Shown here piece after piece: positions 1-11,897 of a stretch of DNA of 64,000 nt; position 1 is the stretch's first letter; every line of letters begins with the position of its first letter. Under the pieces are notes generated by a model. That model had not been told where the DNA came from. It worked only from the letters and a program-made list of their open reading frames with translations, and searched no databases. The DNA comes from Bradyrhizobium quebecense (lineage in GTDB: Bacteria; Pseudomonadota; Alphaproteobacteria; Rhizobiales; Xanthobacteraceae): contig NZ_CP088022.1 of assembly GCF_013373795.3 (NCBI RefSeq), positions 4,588,001 to 4,652,000 on the forward strand, in the 5' to 3' direction. The translations under genes were made by a program, and so were the position numbers.

Positions 1-971
1 ATGCCAGCCCCTACGCGGCCGGCTCGGCCTATGTGATGCTGCACCATGCGTTCGGCGAGGTGAACGGCAAGAAGGGCGTCTGGGGCCACGCGATCGGCGG
101 CATGGGCGCGATCACCCAGGCGATGGCGCATGCCGCGCGCAGCCATGGCGTCGAGATCGAAACCGATGCACCTGTCCGCGAGGTGATCGTCGAGAAGGAT
201 CGCGCCACCGGCGTCATCCTCGACAATAGCGAGACGGTGCGCGCCAGATATGTCGTCTCCAACGTCAACCCGAAGCTGCTCTACACACGCCTGGTGCCGG
301 AGGGCGCACTGGCGAGCGAATTCCGCACGCGCATCGGGCGATGGCAGAACGGCTCCGGCACGTTCAGGATGAATGTGGCGCTTGATACCCTGCCCTCGTT
401 CACCGCGCTGCCCGGCCCGGGCGATCACCTCACTGCGGGCATCATCATCGCGCCTGGTCTCGGCTACATGGATCGCGCCTGGCGCGATGCGCGCGAATTC
501 GGCTGGAGCCGCGCACCCGTCGTCGAGGTGCTGATCCCCTCGACGCTCGACGACAGTTTGAGCCCGCCGGGCCAGCATGTCGCAAGCCTGTTCTGCCAGC
601 ACGTCGCGCCGCAATTGCCCGACGGCAAATCATGGGACGACCATCGCGACGAGGTCGCCGACCTCATGATCGCAACCGTTGATAACTACGCCCCCGGCTT
701 CGCAGGCAGTGTGATCGGCCGCCAGATCCTGTCGCCGCTCGACCTCGAGCGGCAGTTCGGCTTGCTCGGCGGCGACATCTTTCACGGCGCGCTAACGCTG
801 AACCAGCTGTTCTCGGCGCGTCCCATGCTCGGCCATGCCGACTACCGCGGACCGCTGCGCGGTCTCTACCATTGCGGTTCCGGCGCCCATCCCGGCGGCG
901 GGGTCACCGGCGCCCCCGGCCACAACGCCGCGCGGGCCGTCCTCGCCGACCACCGCGCGCTGTTCGCATAG
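1..971 (+). CDS. FAD-dependent oxidoreductase of the phytoene-desaturase / PYROXD2-like type (5' end outside window)
   Basis: The frame is open from the first base, so only the C-terminal part (about 323 residues) is seen; the FAD-binding N-terminal glycine motif lies upstream of the window. Visible signs of the family are the mid-protein GGMGAITQAMAHAA segment, followed by a stretch pairing a side-chain aspartate and a VSNVNP turn, and the C-terminal GxxxHPGGGVTGAPGHNAAR motif that contacts FAD in CrtI-like enzymes and amine oxidases. Such proteins use FAD to oxidise or isomerise a substrate; this subgroup is not tied to carotenoids, and no carotenoid gene is seen here. It ends at TAG 969-971. 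The substrate cannot be told from the sequence. Confidence 0.85.
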   Translation, partial: ASPYAAGSAYVMLHHAFGEVNGKKGVWGHAIGGMGAITQAMAHAARSHGVEIETDAPVREVIVEKDRATGVILDNSETVRARYVVSNVNPKLLYTRLVPEGALASEFRTRIGRWQNGSGTFRMNVALDTLPSFTALPGPGDHLTAGIIIAPGLGYMDRAWRDAREFGWSRAPVVEVLIPSTLDDSLSPPGQHVASLFCQHVAPQLPDGKSWDDHRDEVADLMIATVDNYAPGFAGSVIGRQILSPLDLERQFGLLGGDIFHGALTLNQLFSARPMLGHADYRGPLRGLYHCGSGAHPGGGVTGAPGHNAARAVLADHRALFA

Positions 972-1181
972 AGCGGACGGCGGATCGCGGTCGGGGCCGG
1001 GCCAAGTTGTGGACAGGTCTGTTGAGAAGCTGTGGGTCGGCCGTAGTCAGACTTGGTGTCCCCTAGCGGGACAATCGGTGCGTATCCCGGTGGACTGCCT
1101 GTGGAACAGCGACCGACAACCCCGGGACGACGCGCTTGACGCCCTGTGGACAGGCTGCGTGAGGCGCTGTGGACAACCTGT
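972..1181. other. Intergenic stretch with five DnaA-box-like nonamers
   Basis: No gene is supported here. The plus strand carries TGTGGACAG at 1008, TGTGGGTCG at 1031, TGTGGAACA at 1100, TGTGGACAG at 1145 and TGTGGACAA at 1168, all in one direction. The last is one mismatch from the DnaA box complement TGTGGATAA. The outer four form two pairs, each with 23-bp spacing. Function is unproven. Confidence 0.4.
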
Positions 1182-1214
1182 CAAAAAGAAAACACCGGGC
1201 CTCGTTGCCCGGTG
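1182..1214 (-). terminator. Rho-independent terminator of the pilin gene
   Basis: On the minus strand an 8-bp perfect stem (CACCGGGC / GCCCGGTG, loop AACGAG) is followed by TTTTCTTTTT. It lies 27 bp past the stop codon of the Flp-type pilin and fits an intrinsic terminator for that gene. Confidence 0.8.
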
Positions 1215-1240
1215 CTTGCTAGAGAACGCCGTCTGCGAAA

Positions 1241-1405
1241 TTACTTGAGCGAGCTGGCGACCGTACTGAATGTCCCGCTCAAGTTCGTGCCGACGCCATT
1301 CACCGCAGCGATGATGGCGATGGCGATGCCGGTTGCAATCAGCCCGTATTCGATGGCGGTCGCGCCGGATTCATTCTTCAAGAACCTAACGAAAAGAGTC
1401 TTCAT
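1241..1405 (-). CDS. Flp family type IVb pilin
   Basis: A 54-residue protein starting MKTLFVRFLKNESGATAIEY. It has the family layout: a short basic leader, a Gly-Ala cleavage region followed by TAIEYGLIA, then one hydrophobic helix of about 20 residues (residues 20-40), and a short polar tail. Flp prepilins are cut by a prepilin peptidase (CpaA/TadV) and polymerised by the Tad/Cpa machine into adhesive pili. No cpa or tad gene is near, so this is an orphan copy relying on a machine encoded elsewhere, or serving another role. It is transcribed divergently from prmA with 171 bp between the two starts, and its own terminator follows directly. Confidence 0.9.
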   Translation of the reverse strand: MKTLFVRFLKNESGATAIEYGLIATGIAIAIIAAVNGVGTNLSGTFSTVASSLK

Positions 1406-1576
1406 TGCAGCCCTGCCCTGGGTTGTGATGCCTTGGAACGAAGGGAGTTCCCGAGTTCCGCCACCGTACTAATACGGCGGTATCTAAGGTTGTCTGAATC
1501 GGGAACCTATCAATTCTCGCGATATTCGATTGAATCCGGGTTGAAATTTTAACAAAAACCGCGCTACCGGCCTCCG

Positions 1577-2464
1577 ATGACCCCATCCACACACCGCGCC
1601 AGCATCACCCTTCCAGACGAACCGACCGCAAAGCGTGTGGTTGACGCGCTCTCCGAGATGTATTTCGAGGATCAGGCGGCTTTTGCGGCCTTCGAGCGGC
1701 CCGACGGCCGCTGGGACGTCACCATCCATTTTGCCGAGGCGCCGGACCAGGCCTTACTGCGCGAGCTTGTCGGCCAGGTGGTAACGCGGCAGGATGTCGC
1801 ATCGACTTTGGTATTTGACACCATCGAGGCGAAGGACTGGGTCAAGGCCAGCCTGGAAGATTTGGTCCCGGTCCCGGCCGGCCGGTTCATCGTCCACGGC
1901 CACCATGACCGGCACAGGATAGCCCCCAACAAGCTCGGGATCGAGATCGAGGCGGCGCTCGCCTTCGGCACCGGCCATCACGGCACGACGCGCGGCTGCC
2001 TGCTGCTGCTCGACCACGTGCTGAAGGCCTATCAGCCCCGCCGGGTGCTCGATCTCGGCACCGGGACCGGCGTGCTGGGGATTGCCGCCGCCAAGGCACA
2101 GCATCGCAAGGTGCTGGCGAGTGACATCGACCCGCCGTCGGTACGAGTCGCCGAGGAGAATGCCCGGCTGAACGGGGTAGGACATCTGGTCGATGTGATC
2201 CGTGCCACCGGCTTTGCGTCGCCGCGGTTTGCCGAGGAAGGGCCGTTCGATCTGGTGCTCGCCAACATCCTCGCCAATCCGCTGCGCCAGCTGGCGGGGC
2301 CGATGGCCCAGCACCTCGCATCGTCGGCGCAGGTCATCCTCTCGGGCTTGCTGACGCATCAGGCACCGGCGGTCATCGCCGCCTATCGCGCCCGTGGGCT
2401 GGTGCCGCTGCGGCATCTGAAGATCGAGGGTTGGAGCAGCCTGCTGCTGCGCTCGGTCAGGTGA
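1577..2464 (+). CDS. prmA: Ribosomal protein L11 methyltransferase
   Basis: A 295-residue class I SAM-dependent methyltransferase. The N-terminal 110 or so residues form the substrate-recognition domain. The catalytic domain begins around the conserved FGTGHHGTTRG segment (about residues 132-142) and the SAM motif I VLDLGTGTGVLGIAAAKA (about 156-173). DLVLANILANPLRQLA carries the NPL-type motif IV of PrmA. The enzyme trimethylates lysines and the N-terminal amine of ribosomal protein L11 in the cytoplasm. Length fits the family. The next gene begins one base after the stop, suggesting co-translation. Confidence 0.95.
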   Translation: MTPSTHRASITLPDEPTAKRVVDALSEMYFEDQAAFAAFERPDGRWDVTIHFAEAPDQALLRELVGQVVTRQDVASTLVFDTIEAKDWVKASLEDLVPVPAGRFIVHGHHDRHRIAPNKLGIEIEAALAFGTGHHGTTRGCLLLLDHVLKAYQPRRVLDLGTGTGVLGIAAAKAQHRKVLASDIDPPSVRVAEENARLNGVGHLVDVIRATGFASPRFAEEGPFDLVLANILANPLRQLAGPMAQHLASSAQVILSGLLTHQAPAVIAAYRARGLVPLRHLKIEGWSSLLLRSVR

Positions 2465-2465
2465 A

Positions 2466-2972
2466 ATGACCGCGACCGGCAGACAGTGCGGCGACTGCAC
2501 GCTCTGCTGCAAGGTGATGGCGATCGAACAGCTGGCGAAGCCGGCCAACGCATGGTGTGCGCATTGTAGGCCGGGGCGCGGCTGCCAGATCTATCCAAGC
2601 CGGCCGGCGGAATGCCGCGCGTTCAGCTGCGTCTGGCTGGTCAACGAACTGCTGGAGGAGCACTGGAAGCCCTCTAGGTCGAAGCTCGTCCTGACCACGT
2701 CGGACGACGGCCTCGAGGTCAGATGCGATCCGGGCTTCCCCGACGCCTGGCGCAGGGAGCCGTTTCGCAACGAGCTCAGGGAATGGGCGATATCCGGCGA
2801 GCCGCTCGACATGACCGTCGTCGTCATCGTCGGTCAGCGCATGACGCTGCTGACGCCGGAGCGCGAATTCGATCTGGGTGTCGTCGGCCCCGATGAGCGG
2901 ATCGTGCGCGAACTCGAGGGCACCAGGGTCGTCAATGTAACCGTGGCGAAGGCGTCCGACCTCGCACCGTAA
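2466..2972 (+). CDS. Cysteine-cluster protein with CxxCxxCC motif, possibly metal-binding
   Basis: A 168-residue protein with Cys8, Cys11, Cys14 and Cys15 (CGDCTLCC), followed by WCAHC, GCQIY and ECRAFSC, at least nine cysteines in the first 60 residues. This pattern is that of the YkgJ/zinc- or iron-chelating cluster proteins, whose biochemical role is not established. The C-terminal two thirds has no cysteine cluster. The start ATG lies one base after the prmA stop, so the two are probably co-transcribed and translationally coupled. Nothing in the sequence shows whether it helps the methyltransferase. Confidence 0.8.
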   Translation: MTATGRQCGDCTLCCKVMAIEQLAKPANAWCAHCRPGRGCQIYPSRPAECRAFSCVWLVNELLEEHWKPSRSKLVLTTSDDGLEVRCDPGFPDAWRREPFRNELREWAISGEPLDMTVVVIVGQRMTLLTPEREFDLGVVGPDERIVRELEGTRVVNVTVAKASDLAP

Positions 2973-2990
2973 ACGCGATCTGCGGATTGG

Positions 2991-3176
2991 TTATTCGGGT
3001 GCTGCGGAATCGCGGCCGGCCGTCTCGGCCTTGTCCTGACCGGCTGCACGCCTCGCGCGCGCCTCGACCAAACGGTCAAGCATCTGGACGATGACGCCAC
3101 GTTGCTTCTGCTCGACCGGCGCGATCGGCCCGCGGCGAACCGGCGGCGAGATCTTCTCAAACGTGAATGCAGGCAT
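2991..3176 (-). CDS. Small conserved hypothetical protein (61 aa)
   Basis: The chosen start gives MPAFTFEKISPPVRRGPIAP and is preceded by GAGGAG about eight bases upstream; a longer in-frame extension to 3281 lacks such a site. The protein has a proline/arginine-rich N-terminus, a central helix-prone stretch VIVQMLDRLVEARARRAAG, and a charged tail. There is no signal peptide or membrane segment. It faces the cysteine-cluster gene convergently with 18 bp between the stops. From memory, short proteins of this kind are conserved across Bradyrhizobium; the function is unknown. Confidence 0.65.
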   Translation of the reverse strand: MPAFTFEKISPPVRRGPIAPVEQKQRGVIVQMLDRLVEARARRAAGQDKAETAGRDSAAPE

Positions 3177-3363
3177 CGTGCATCTCCTCACCGTTGAGTT
3201 GAGACACTCCTGGACACCCCCCGTACGCTCGATCGGCGATGGTGGACATCGTCCGGTCACTTCAACTATGCCATGATTCAAGCATAAGTAATGCCAAAAA
3301 TGTGGTCATGCCTCAGCGCGTTGGCGCGAAGCTCATGCTGCATCCGAAGAGAGTGCAAAGGCG

Positions 3364-5193
3364 ATGTTCGAAGCCCATTTCCAGACGTTCGAAGAGCCCG
3401 AAGGCGGCGTGGCGCTGACCGCGCGCTTAAGCGCGCTGCGCGAGGAACTGGCGCGGCGCAAGCTGACCGGGTTCGCGGTTCCGCGCGCCGATCAGCAGCA
3501 GAATGAATATGTTGCGGCGTCCGAGGAGCGGCTAGCCTGGCTGACCGGCTTCACCGGATCGGCCGGGCTCGCGATCGTGCTGAGCAAGGAAGCCGCCCTG
3601 TTCGTCGACGGGCGCTACACGTTGCAGGCCGGCAAGCAGGTCGACCGCAAGGCCTGGCAGGTCGAGCCGCTGGTCGATCCGCCGCCGGAGCATTGGCTGA
3701 CCCGGCATCTGGCAGCCGGCGACCGCCTAGGATTTGACCCGTGGCTGCACACTTCTGCGGCAGCCGAACGGCTGGCGGCGGCCTGCGCCAAGGCCGGCGC
3801 CGAACTGGTCGCCGTCGACGGCAACCCGGTCGATACGGTCTGGCACGAACGGCCGGCGCCGCCGCTCGGCCCGGTCGCGATCCACGGCGCGCAGTTTTCC
3901 GGCGAGATCGAGGCCGAGAAGCTGAAGCGCATCCGGCTCGAGATCAACAAGCTCGGTGTCGATGCGCTGGTGCTCTCCGACAGCCACGCGGTGGCCTGGA
4001 CCTTCAACATCCGCGGCGCCGACGTCTCGCATACGCCGTTGCCGCTGTCCTACGCGCTGGTGCCGAAGGAAGGCCGGCCGCTCGTGTTCATCGATCACCG
4101 CAAGCTGTCCAACGCGACCCGCGACCATCTCGAACAGTCCGCCGATGTCGAGGAGCCGGTGGCGCTGACGCTAAAACTGACCGAGCTCGCCAAGCGCGGC
4201 GCATCGATCGCGCTCGACAGCGCGACCGCGGCAGACGCGTTGAGCCGCCTGATCGCCGGCGCCGGCGGCAAGCCGGTGCGCGGCAGCGATCCGGTCAGTC
4301 TGCTGAAGGCGGTCAAGAACCTCACCGAGATCGACGGCACGCGCACCGCGCACCAGCGCGACGCGGTGGCGCTCGTCCGCTTCCTCGCCTGGGTCGACCG
4401 CGAGGCGCCCTCGGGCCACCTCACCGAGATCGACACCGTCGAGGCGCTGGAAACCTTCCGTCGCCAGACCGGCGCGCTGAAGGACGTCTCGTTCCCGACC
4501 ATCGCCGGCACCGGGCCGAATGGCGCCATCGTGCATTATCGCGTGACGCGCAAGAGCAACCGCCGCATCGAGCCCGGCGATCTGCTGCTGATCGATTCCG
4601 GCGCGCAATATGAGGACGGTACCACCGACGTCACCCGCACCATCGCGATCGGCAAACCGACCGACGAGATGCGCGACCGCTTCACCCGCGTGCTGCGCGG
4701 CCATATCGCGATCGCCCGCGCGATCTTCCCCGACGGCACCACCGGCGCGCAGCTCGACAGCTTCGCGCGGCAACATCTCTGGCAGGCCGGGATCGATTTC
4801 GAGCACGGCACCGGCCACGGCGTCGGCAGCTATCTCAGCGTCCATGAAGGGCCGGCGCGGATCTCGAAACTCGGCACCACGCCGCTGAAGCGCGGCATGA
4901 TCCTGTCCAACGAGCCCGGCTACTACAAGACCGACGCCTACGGCATCAGGATCGAGAACCTCGAGCTGGTGATCGGCACCGACATTGCCGGCGCCGAGAA
5001 GCCGGTCAACGCATTCGAGACGCTGACGCTGGCGCCGATCGATCGCCGCCTGATCGAGGTGAGCATGCTGAGCGAAGGCGAGTTGAGCTGGCTCAACGAC
5101 TACCACGCCCGCGTCGCGCGTGTGGTGCGCCCGCATCTCGACGACAACGCCACCAAGCTGTGGCTCGACGAGGCGACGGCGGCGTTGAAGTAG
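3364..5193 (+). CDS. pepP: Xaa-Pro aminopeptidase (M24 family, long form)
   Basis: A 609-residue protein with two creatinase-like N-terminal domains and a C-terminal pita-bread catalytic domain. Dinuclear metal ligands are visible: two aspartates in DGTTDVTRT (about residues 416-421), a histidine in HGTGHGVG (about 480), a glutamate in SNEPGYY (about 516) and one in IRIENLEL (about 530). The family removes the N-terminal residue from peptides with proline in position two. The three-domain length of about 600 residues matches the eukaryote-like APP1 type rather than the shorter E. coli PepP. The gene stands alone, followed by an intergenic palindromic repeat. Confidence 0.93.
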   Translation: MFEAHFQTFEEPEGGVALTARLSALREELARRKLTGFAVPRADQQQNEYVAASEERLAWLTGFTGSAGLAIVLSKEAALFVDGRYTLQAGKQVDRKAWQVEPLVDPPPEHWLTRHLAAGDRLGFDPWLHTSAAAERLAAACAKAGAELVAVDGNPVDTVWHERPAPPLGPVAIHGAQFSGEIEAEKLKRIRLEINKLGVDALVLSDSHAVAWTFNIRGADVSHTPLPLSYALVPKEGRPLVFIDHRKLSNATRDHLEQSADVEEPVALTLKLTELAKRGASIALDSATAADALSRLIAGAGGKPVRGSDPVSLLKAVKNLTEIDGTRTAHQRDAVALVRFLAWVDREAPSGHLTEIDTVEALETFRRQTGALKDVSFPTIAGTGPNGAIVHYRVTRKSNRRIEPGDLLLIDSGAQYEDGTTDVTRTIAIGKPTDEMRDRFTRVLRGHIAIARAIFPDGTTGAQLDSFARQHLWQAGIDFEHGTGHGVGSYLSVHEGPARISKLGTTPLKRGMILSNEPGYYKTDAYGIRIENLELVIGTDIAGAEKPVNAFETLTLAPIDRRLIEVSMLSEGELSWLNDYHARVARVVRPHLDDNATKLWLDEATAALK

Positions 5194-5230
5194 CGGCGTC
5201 GAGATTAGCACTCCCAGCTCCTCACACTCG

Positions 5231-5338
5231 GTGTCATCCCCCGCGAAAGCGGGGGATCCAGTACGCTGCGGCCTCTCCTTCTCATACTGACGCCTCTGGA
5301 ATACTGGGTCCCCCGCTTTCGCGGAGGACGACAGCGGT
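5231..5338. repeat. Intergenic palindromic repeat, copy 1
   Basis: The left arm reads GTCATCCCCCGCGAAAGCGG and GGGGATCCAGTACGC; the right arm, about 70 bp on, reads GAATACTGGGTCCCCCGC and TTTCGCGGAGGACGAC. The arms are inverted copies able to fold into one long stem. A second copy lies at 6777-6879. The pattern is that of the REP/RIME-like elements common between genes in Bradyrhizobium. Confidence 0.8.
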
Positions 5339-5455
5339 GATTGTTGTTGCGTGAGGCGAAACGTCGCCCGAATTCGCATGGGCGTATGCCGAAACACACG
5401 TATTCCGCGCGAACGGGCACGCTACAGTCTTTCCACAATGCTGGATCGGACCTGA

Positions 5456-6748
5456 ATGCACGGCGTGATGGGCAAGCCGCCCGGCGCGGCCCAAGAGAAC
5501 ATCAAAGACAACAACATCGCGGCATCGAAGGTCATGCTGCTGATGCTCGTCGTGATGACGGGCGTCGCGCCGATCTCGCTCTACATGCTGGTTCCGGCGC
5601 TGCCGGTGCTGGCGACCACGTTCGGCCGCGACATCGGAATCGCGCAGATGACCGTGTCGCTCTACATGGTCGGCATCGCGCTGTCGCAGCTGATCATGGG
5701 ACCGCTGTCCGACAAGTTCGGCCGCCGCCCGGTGCTGCTCGCGGGCCTCGGACTAATGGTGGTGGCGGGCATCGGCTCTGTCTTCGCCGAGACCCTGCCG
5801 CAGCTGATCGCGGCGCGCTTCTTTCAGGCGCTCGGCGGCGCCAGCGGCATGGTGATCAGCCGCGCCATCATCCGCGATCTCTATCCGCGCGAGCGGGTCG
5901 GCGCCATGATCAGCCTCGTCGTCGCCGCGCTGATGATCGCGCAGATGGTGAGCCCGCTGACCGGCGGTCTGCTGGAAACCACATTCGGCTGGCGCGCGAT
6001 CCTCTATCTCATCACCGCGGCGTCGCTGATCACCACGATCTTCATCGCGCTCGCCCTGCCCGAAACCCGCCGCGACCGCGCCGACAGCTCCAGCTTCCGC
6101 GGCGACCTCGGCAGGCTGATGCGAAGCCGCGCCTTCGTCGGCTACCTGCTGTGCCAGGTGCTGGCGTCACAGATCATCTTCGCCTTCGCCGGCGGCGGTC
6201 CCTACATCGTGGTCACCCAGATGGGCCGCAGCAGCGCCGAATACGGCGCGTGGTTCGCGATGACGGGGTTCGGCTACTTCATCGGCAATCTGCTCTGCGT
6301 CCGCTTCGCGCCGCGCCACTCGCTGGAGAAGCTGATCTGGTTCGGGCTCGCGCTGCAGGTCGGCGGCAGCCTGCTGAACCTGATCTGGAGTTTCGCCGGG
6401 CTGAACCAGGCGCCGCTCTGGCTGTTCGGCACCCAGATGATCGTGATGGTCGCCAATGCCTTCGTGATGGCCAACTCCGCCGCCGGCGCCATCAGCATCC
6501 GCCCCGAGGCCGCCGGCACCGCCTCCGGCGCCATGGGCTTCCTGCAGCAGGGCATCGGTTCGCTGATCTCGCAGTTCGGCGCCTATCTCGGCGGCCACTC
6601 CACCACCACGCTGCCGCTGACATCGGCGCTCTTCGCGATCTCGCTCGCCTGCGCCTGCACCATGATCTTCGTCGTACCGCGGCGGAATGTGGTGGTGAGC
6701 GAAGAGCTGATCGCGCAGGCCGAGGAGGATGAGCAGGGGATGATGTGA
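5456..6748 (+). CDS. Bcr/CflA family drug efflux transporter (MFS)
   Basis: A 430-residue major facilitator with about 12 hydrophobic segments. The MFS motif A appears as GPLSDKFGRRPVLLAG in the loop after the second helix (about residues 82-97), and LYPRERVGAMIS follows helix 4, as in Bcr/CflA proteins. These inner-membrane proton antiporters export chloramphenicol-, bicyclomycin- or sulfonamide-like compounds; the actual substrate here is unknown. Two in-frame ATGs are close (5456 and 5468). The gene is flanked on both sides by copies of the same palindromic repeat and shows no partner gene. Confidence 0.9.
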   Translation: MHGVMGKPPGAAQENIKDNNIAASKVMLLMLVVMTGVAPISLYMLVPALPVLATTFGRDIGIAQMTVSLYMVGIALSQLIMGPLSDKFGRRPVLLAGLGLMVVAGIGSVFAETLPQLIAARFFQALGGASGMVISRAIIRDLYPRERVGAMISLVVAALMIAQMVSPLTGGLLETTFGWRAILYLITAASLITTIFIALALPETRRDRADSSSFRGDLGRLMRSRAFVGYLLCQVLASQIIFAFAGGGPYIVVTQMGRSSAEYGAWFAMTGFGYFIGNLLCVRFAPRHSLEKLIWFGLALQVGGSLLNLIWSFAGLNQAPLWLFGTQMIVMVANAFVMANSAAGAISIRPEAAGTASGAMGFLQQGIGSLISQFGAYLGGHSTTTLPLTSALFAISLACACTMIFVVPRRNVVVSEELIAQAEEDEQGMM

Positions 6749-6776
6749 GGTAGATGCTCACGCCACACCCATAACT

Positions 6777-6879
6777 CGTCATCCCCGCGCATGCGGGGGG
6801 ATCCAGTACGCCGCGGCCTGTCCGCTCAACAATGACTGTCTCTGGAATACTGGGTCACGCCTGCGCGGGTGACGACAAT
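6777..6879. repeat. Intergenic palindromic repeat, copy 2
   Basis: This copy matches the repeat at 5231-5338: CGTCATCCCCGCGCATGCGG, then GGATCCAGTACGCCGCGGCC, a spacer, and CTCTGGAATACTGGGTCACG ending in GGGTGACGAC. It lies between the converging transporter and ligA genes, where the hairpin could act as a bidirectional transcription stop. Confidence 0.8.
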
Positions 6880-6904
6880 GGAGAATGTGGCGCCGCTGCG
6901 CCCC

Positions 6905-10730
<3,826 letters not shown>

Positions 10731-10743
10731 GCGAGGACAATTC

Positions 10744-11652
10744 CTAGCCGAGACCTATCTTCTTGAAGGTCCTGCTGATCCAGGATCCCTGATTCTCGCT
10801 CGGCTCGAGACCGCCGGACTTTACTAGATTATACGCGTCCTTGTACCAGCGGCTGTCCGGAAAATTGTGGCCGAGCACCGCGGCGGCGGTCTGCGCCTCG
10901 CCGGCGATGCCGATCGCCATATAGGCCTCGGTCAGCCGGTAGAGCGCCTCTTCGACGTGGCGGGTGGTCTGGTACTGGGTGACCACGGTCTTGAAGCGGT
11001 TGATCGCGGCGGTGAAGTCGCGCTTCTCGATGTAATAGCGGCCGACCGCCATTTCCTTGCCGGCGAGCTGGTCGCGCGCAGCCTGGATCTTGGCCTTGGC
11101 CTGGGTGGCATATTCCGAGGTCGGATATTTGCGCACCACTTCTTCGAGCGCCGCGATCGCCTTCTCGGTGCGGCTCTGGTCGCGCGAGATGTCCGGGATC
11201 TGGTCGAAATGCGATGCCGCGATCAGGTACTGGGCGTAGGACGCGTCCGGGCTGCCGGGATGCAGCGTCACGTAGCGGGTGGCGGAGCCGATGCAGCTGT
11301 CGTAGTCGCCCGCCTGATAGTACGAATAGGCCGACATCAGGAGCGACTTGCGCGCCCAGTCCGAATAGGGATGCTGACGGTCGACTTCCTCGAACTTCTT
11401 CGAAGCGGCCTTCAGGTCCTTCTTCTCGTTCATCATGTACAAGCCCTCATTGTAGAGCTTGTCCGCGGGCTCATCGACGAACGTGTCGTCCTTGGCCATG
11501 AACTTGTCCCACAGCGCGCCGGTGCCGCAGCCTGAGAGCGGCAACGCCAGCACGATCAGGCCCGCCGCGAAACGCAGCGTGCGCGCGGCCTTGGTCAGGC
11601 CGGAGACGTCAGAAGAATTGCGTTGTTCGAGCGCCATACGCATTGCCGACAT
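10744..11652 (-). CDS. bamD: Outer membrane assembly lipoprotein BamD
   Basis: A 302-residue lipoprotein. A hydrophobic signal segment ends in the lipobox LSGC (Cys42 from the chosen start; in-frame ATGs at 11643 and 11637 would shorten the signal). The mature part is made of TPR units such as LYNEGLYMMNEKKDLKAASK and YSDWARKSLLMSAYSYYQAG, as in BamD/ComL. It works in the BAM complex, which folds beta-barrel proteins into the outer membrane. It follows lpxC after 245 bp and precedes recN by 13 bp, so the leftward transcription unit links envelope assembly to DNA repair. Confidence 0.95.
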   Translation of the reverse strand: MSAMRMALEQRNSSDVSGLTKAARTLRFAAGLIVLALPLSGCGTGALWDKFMAKDDTFVDEPADKLYNEGLYMMNEKKDLKAASKKFEEVDRQHPYSDWARKSLLMSAYSYYQAGDYDSCIGSATRYVTLHPGSPDASYAQYLIAASHFDQIPDISRDQSRTEKAIAALEEVVRKYPTSEYATQAKAKIQAARDQLAGKEMAVGRYYIEKRDFTAAINRFKTVVTQYQTTRHVEEALYRLTEAYMAIGIAGEAQTAAAVLGHNFPDSRWYKDAYNLVKSGGLEPSENQGSWISRTFKKIGLG

Positions 11653-11897
11653 GGATTGTAAAACCTGACGCCTTTGATGCGGTTAACGGCGACCCCACTC
11701 CACCCATGAACCGCGATCACGGATGCAATATCTCTCGTGCCGTTGGCGCCGGATCAAGGCAGCCGCGGGCCTGTTTAACCGAAAAATGACCGTCGACCAA
11801 CCGAATAGGGAGCCAATCCGCCGGGAATAAGGCGACCCGGCGACACTCACAGCCTGCTGTGGTTATTACGGAAATTGGGCCAGACCGCCTGCGGCGA

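Noticed and set aside
972..1181. Chromosome origin
   Set aside because: The nonamers resemble DnaA boxes, but there is no A+T-rich unwinding region and no neighbouring origin gene such as hemE or dnaA.
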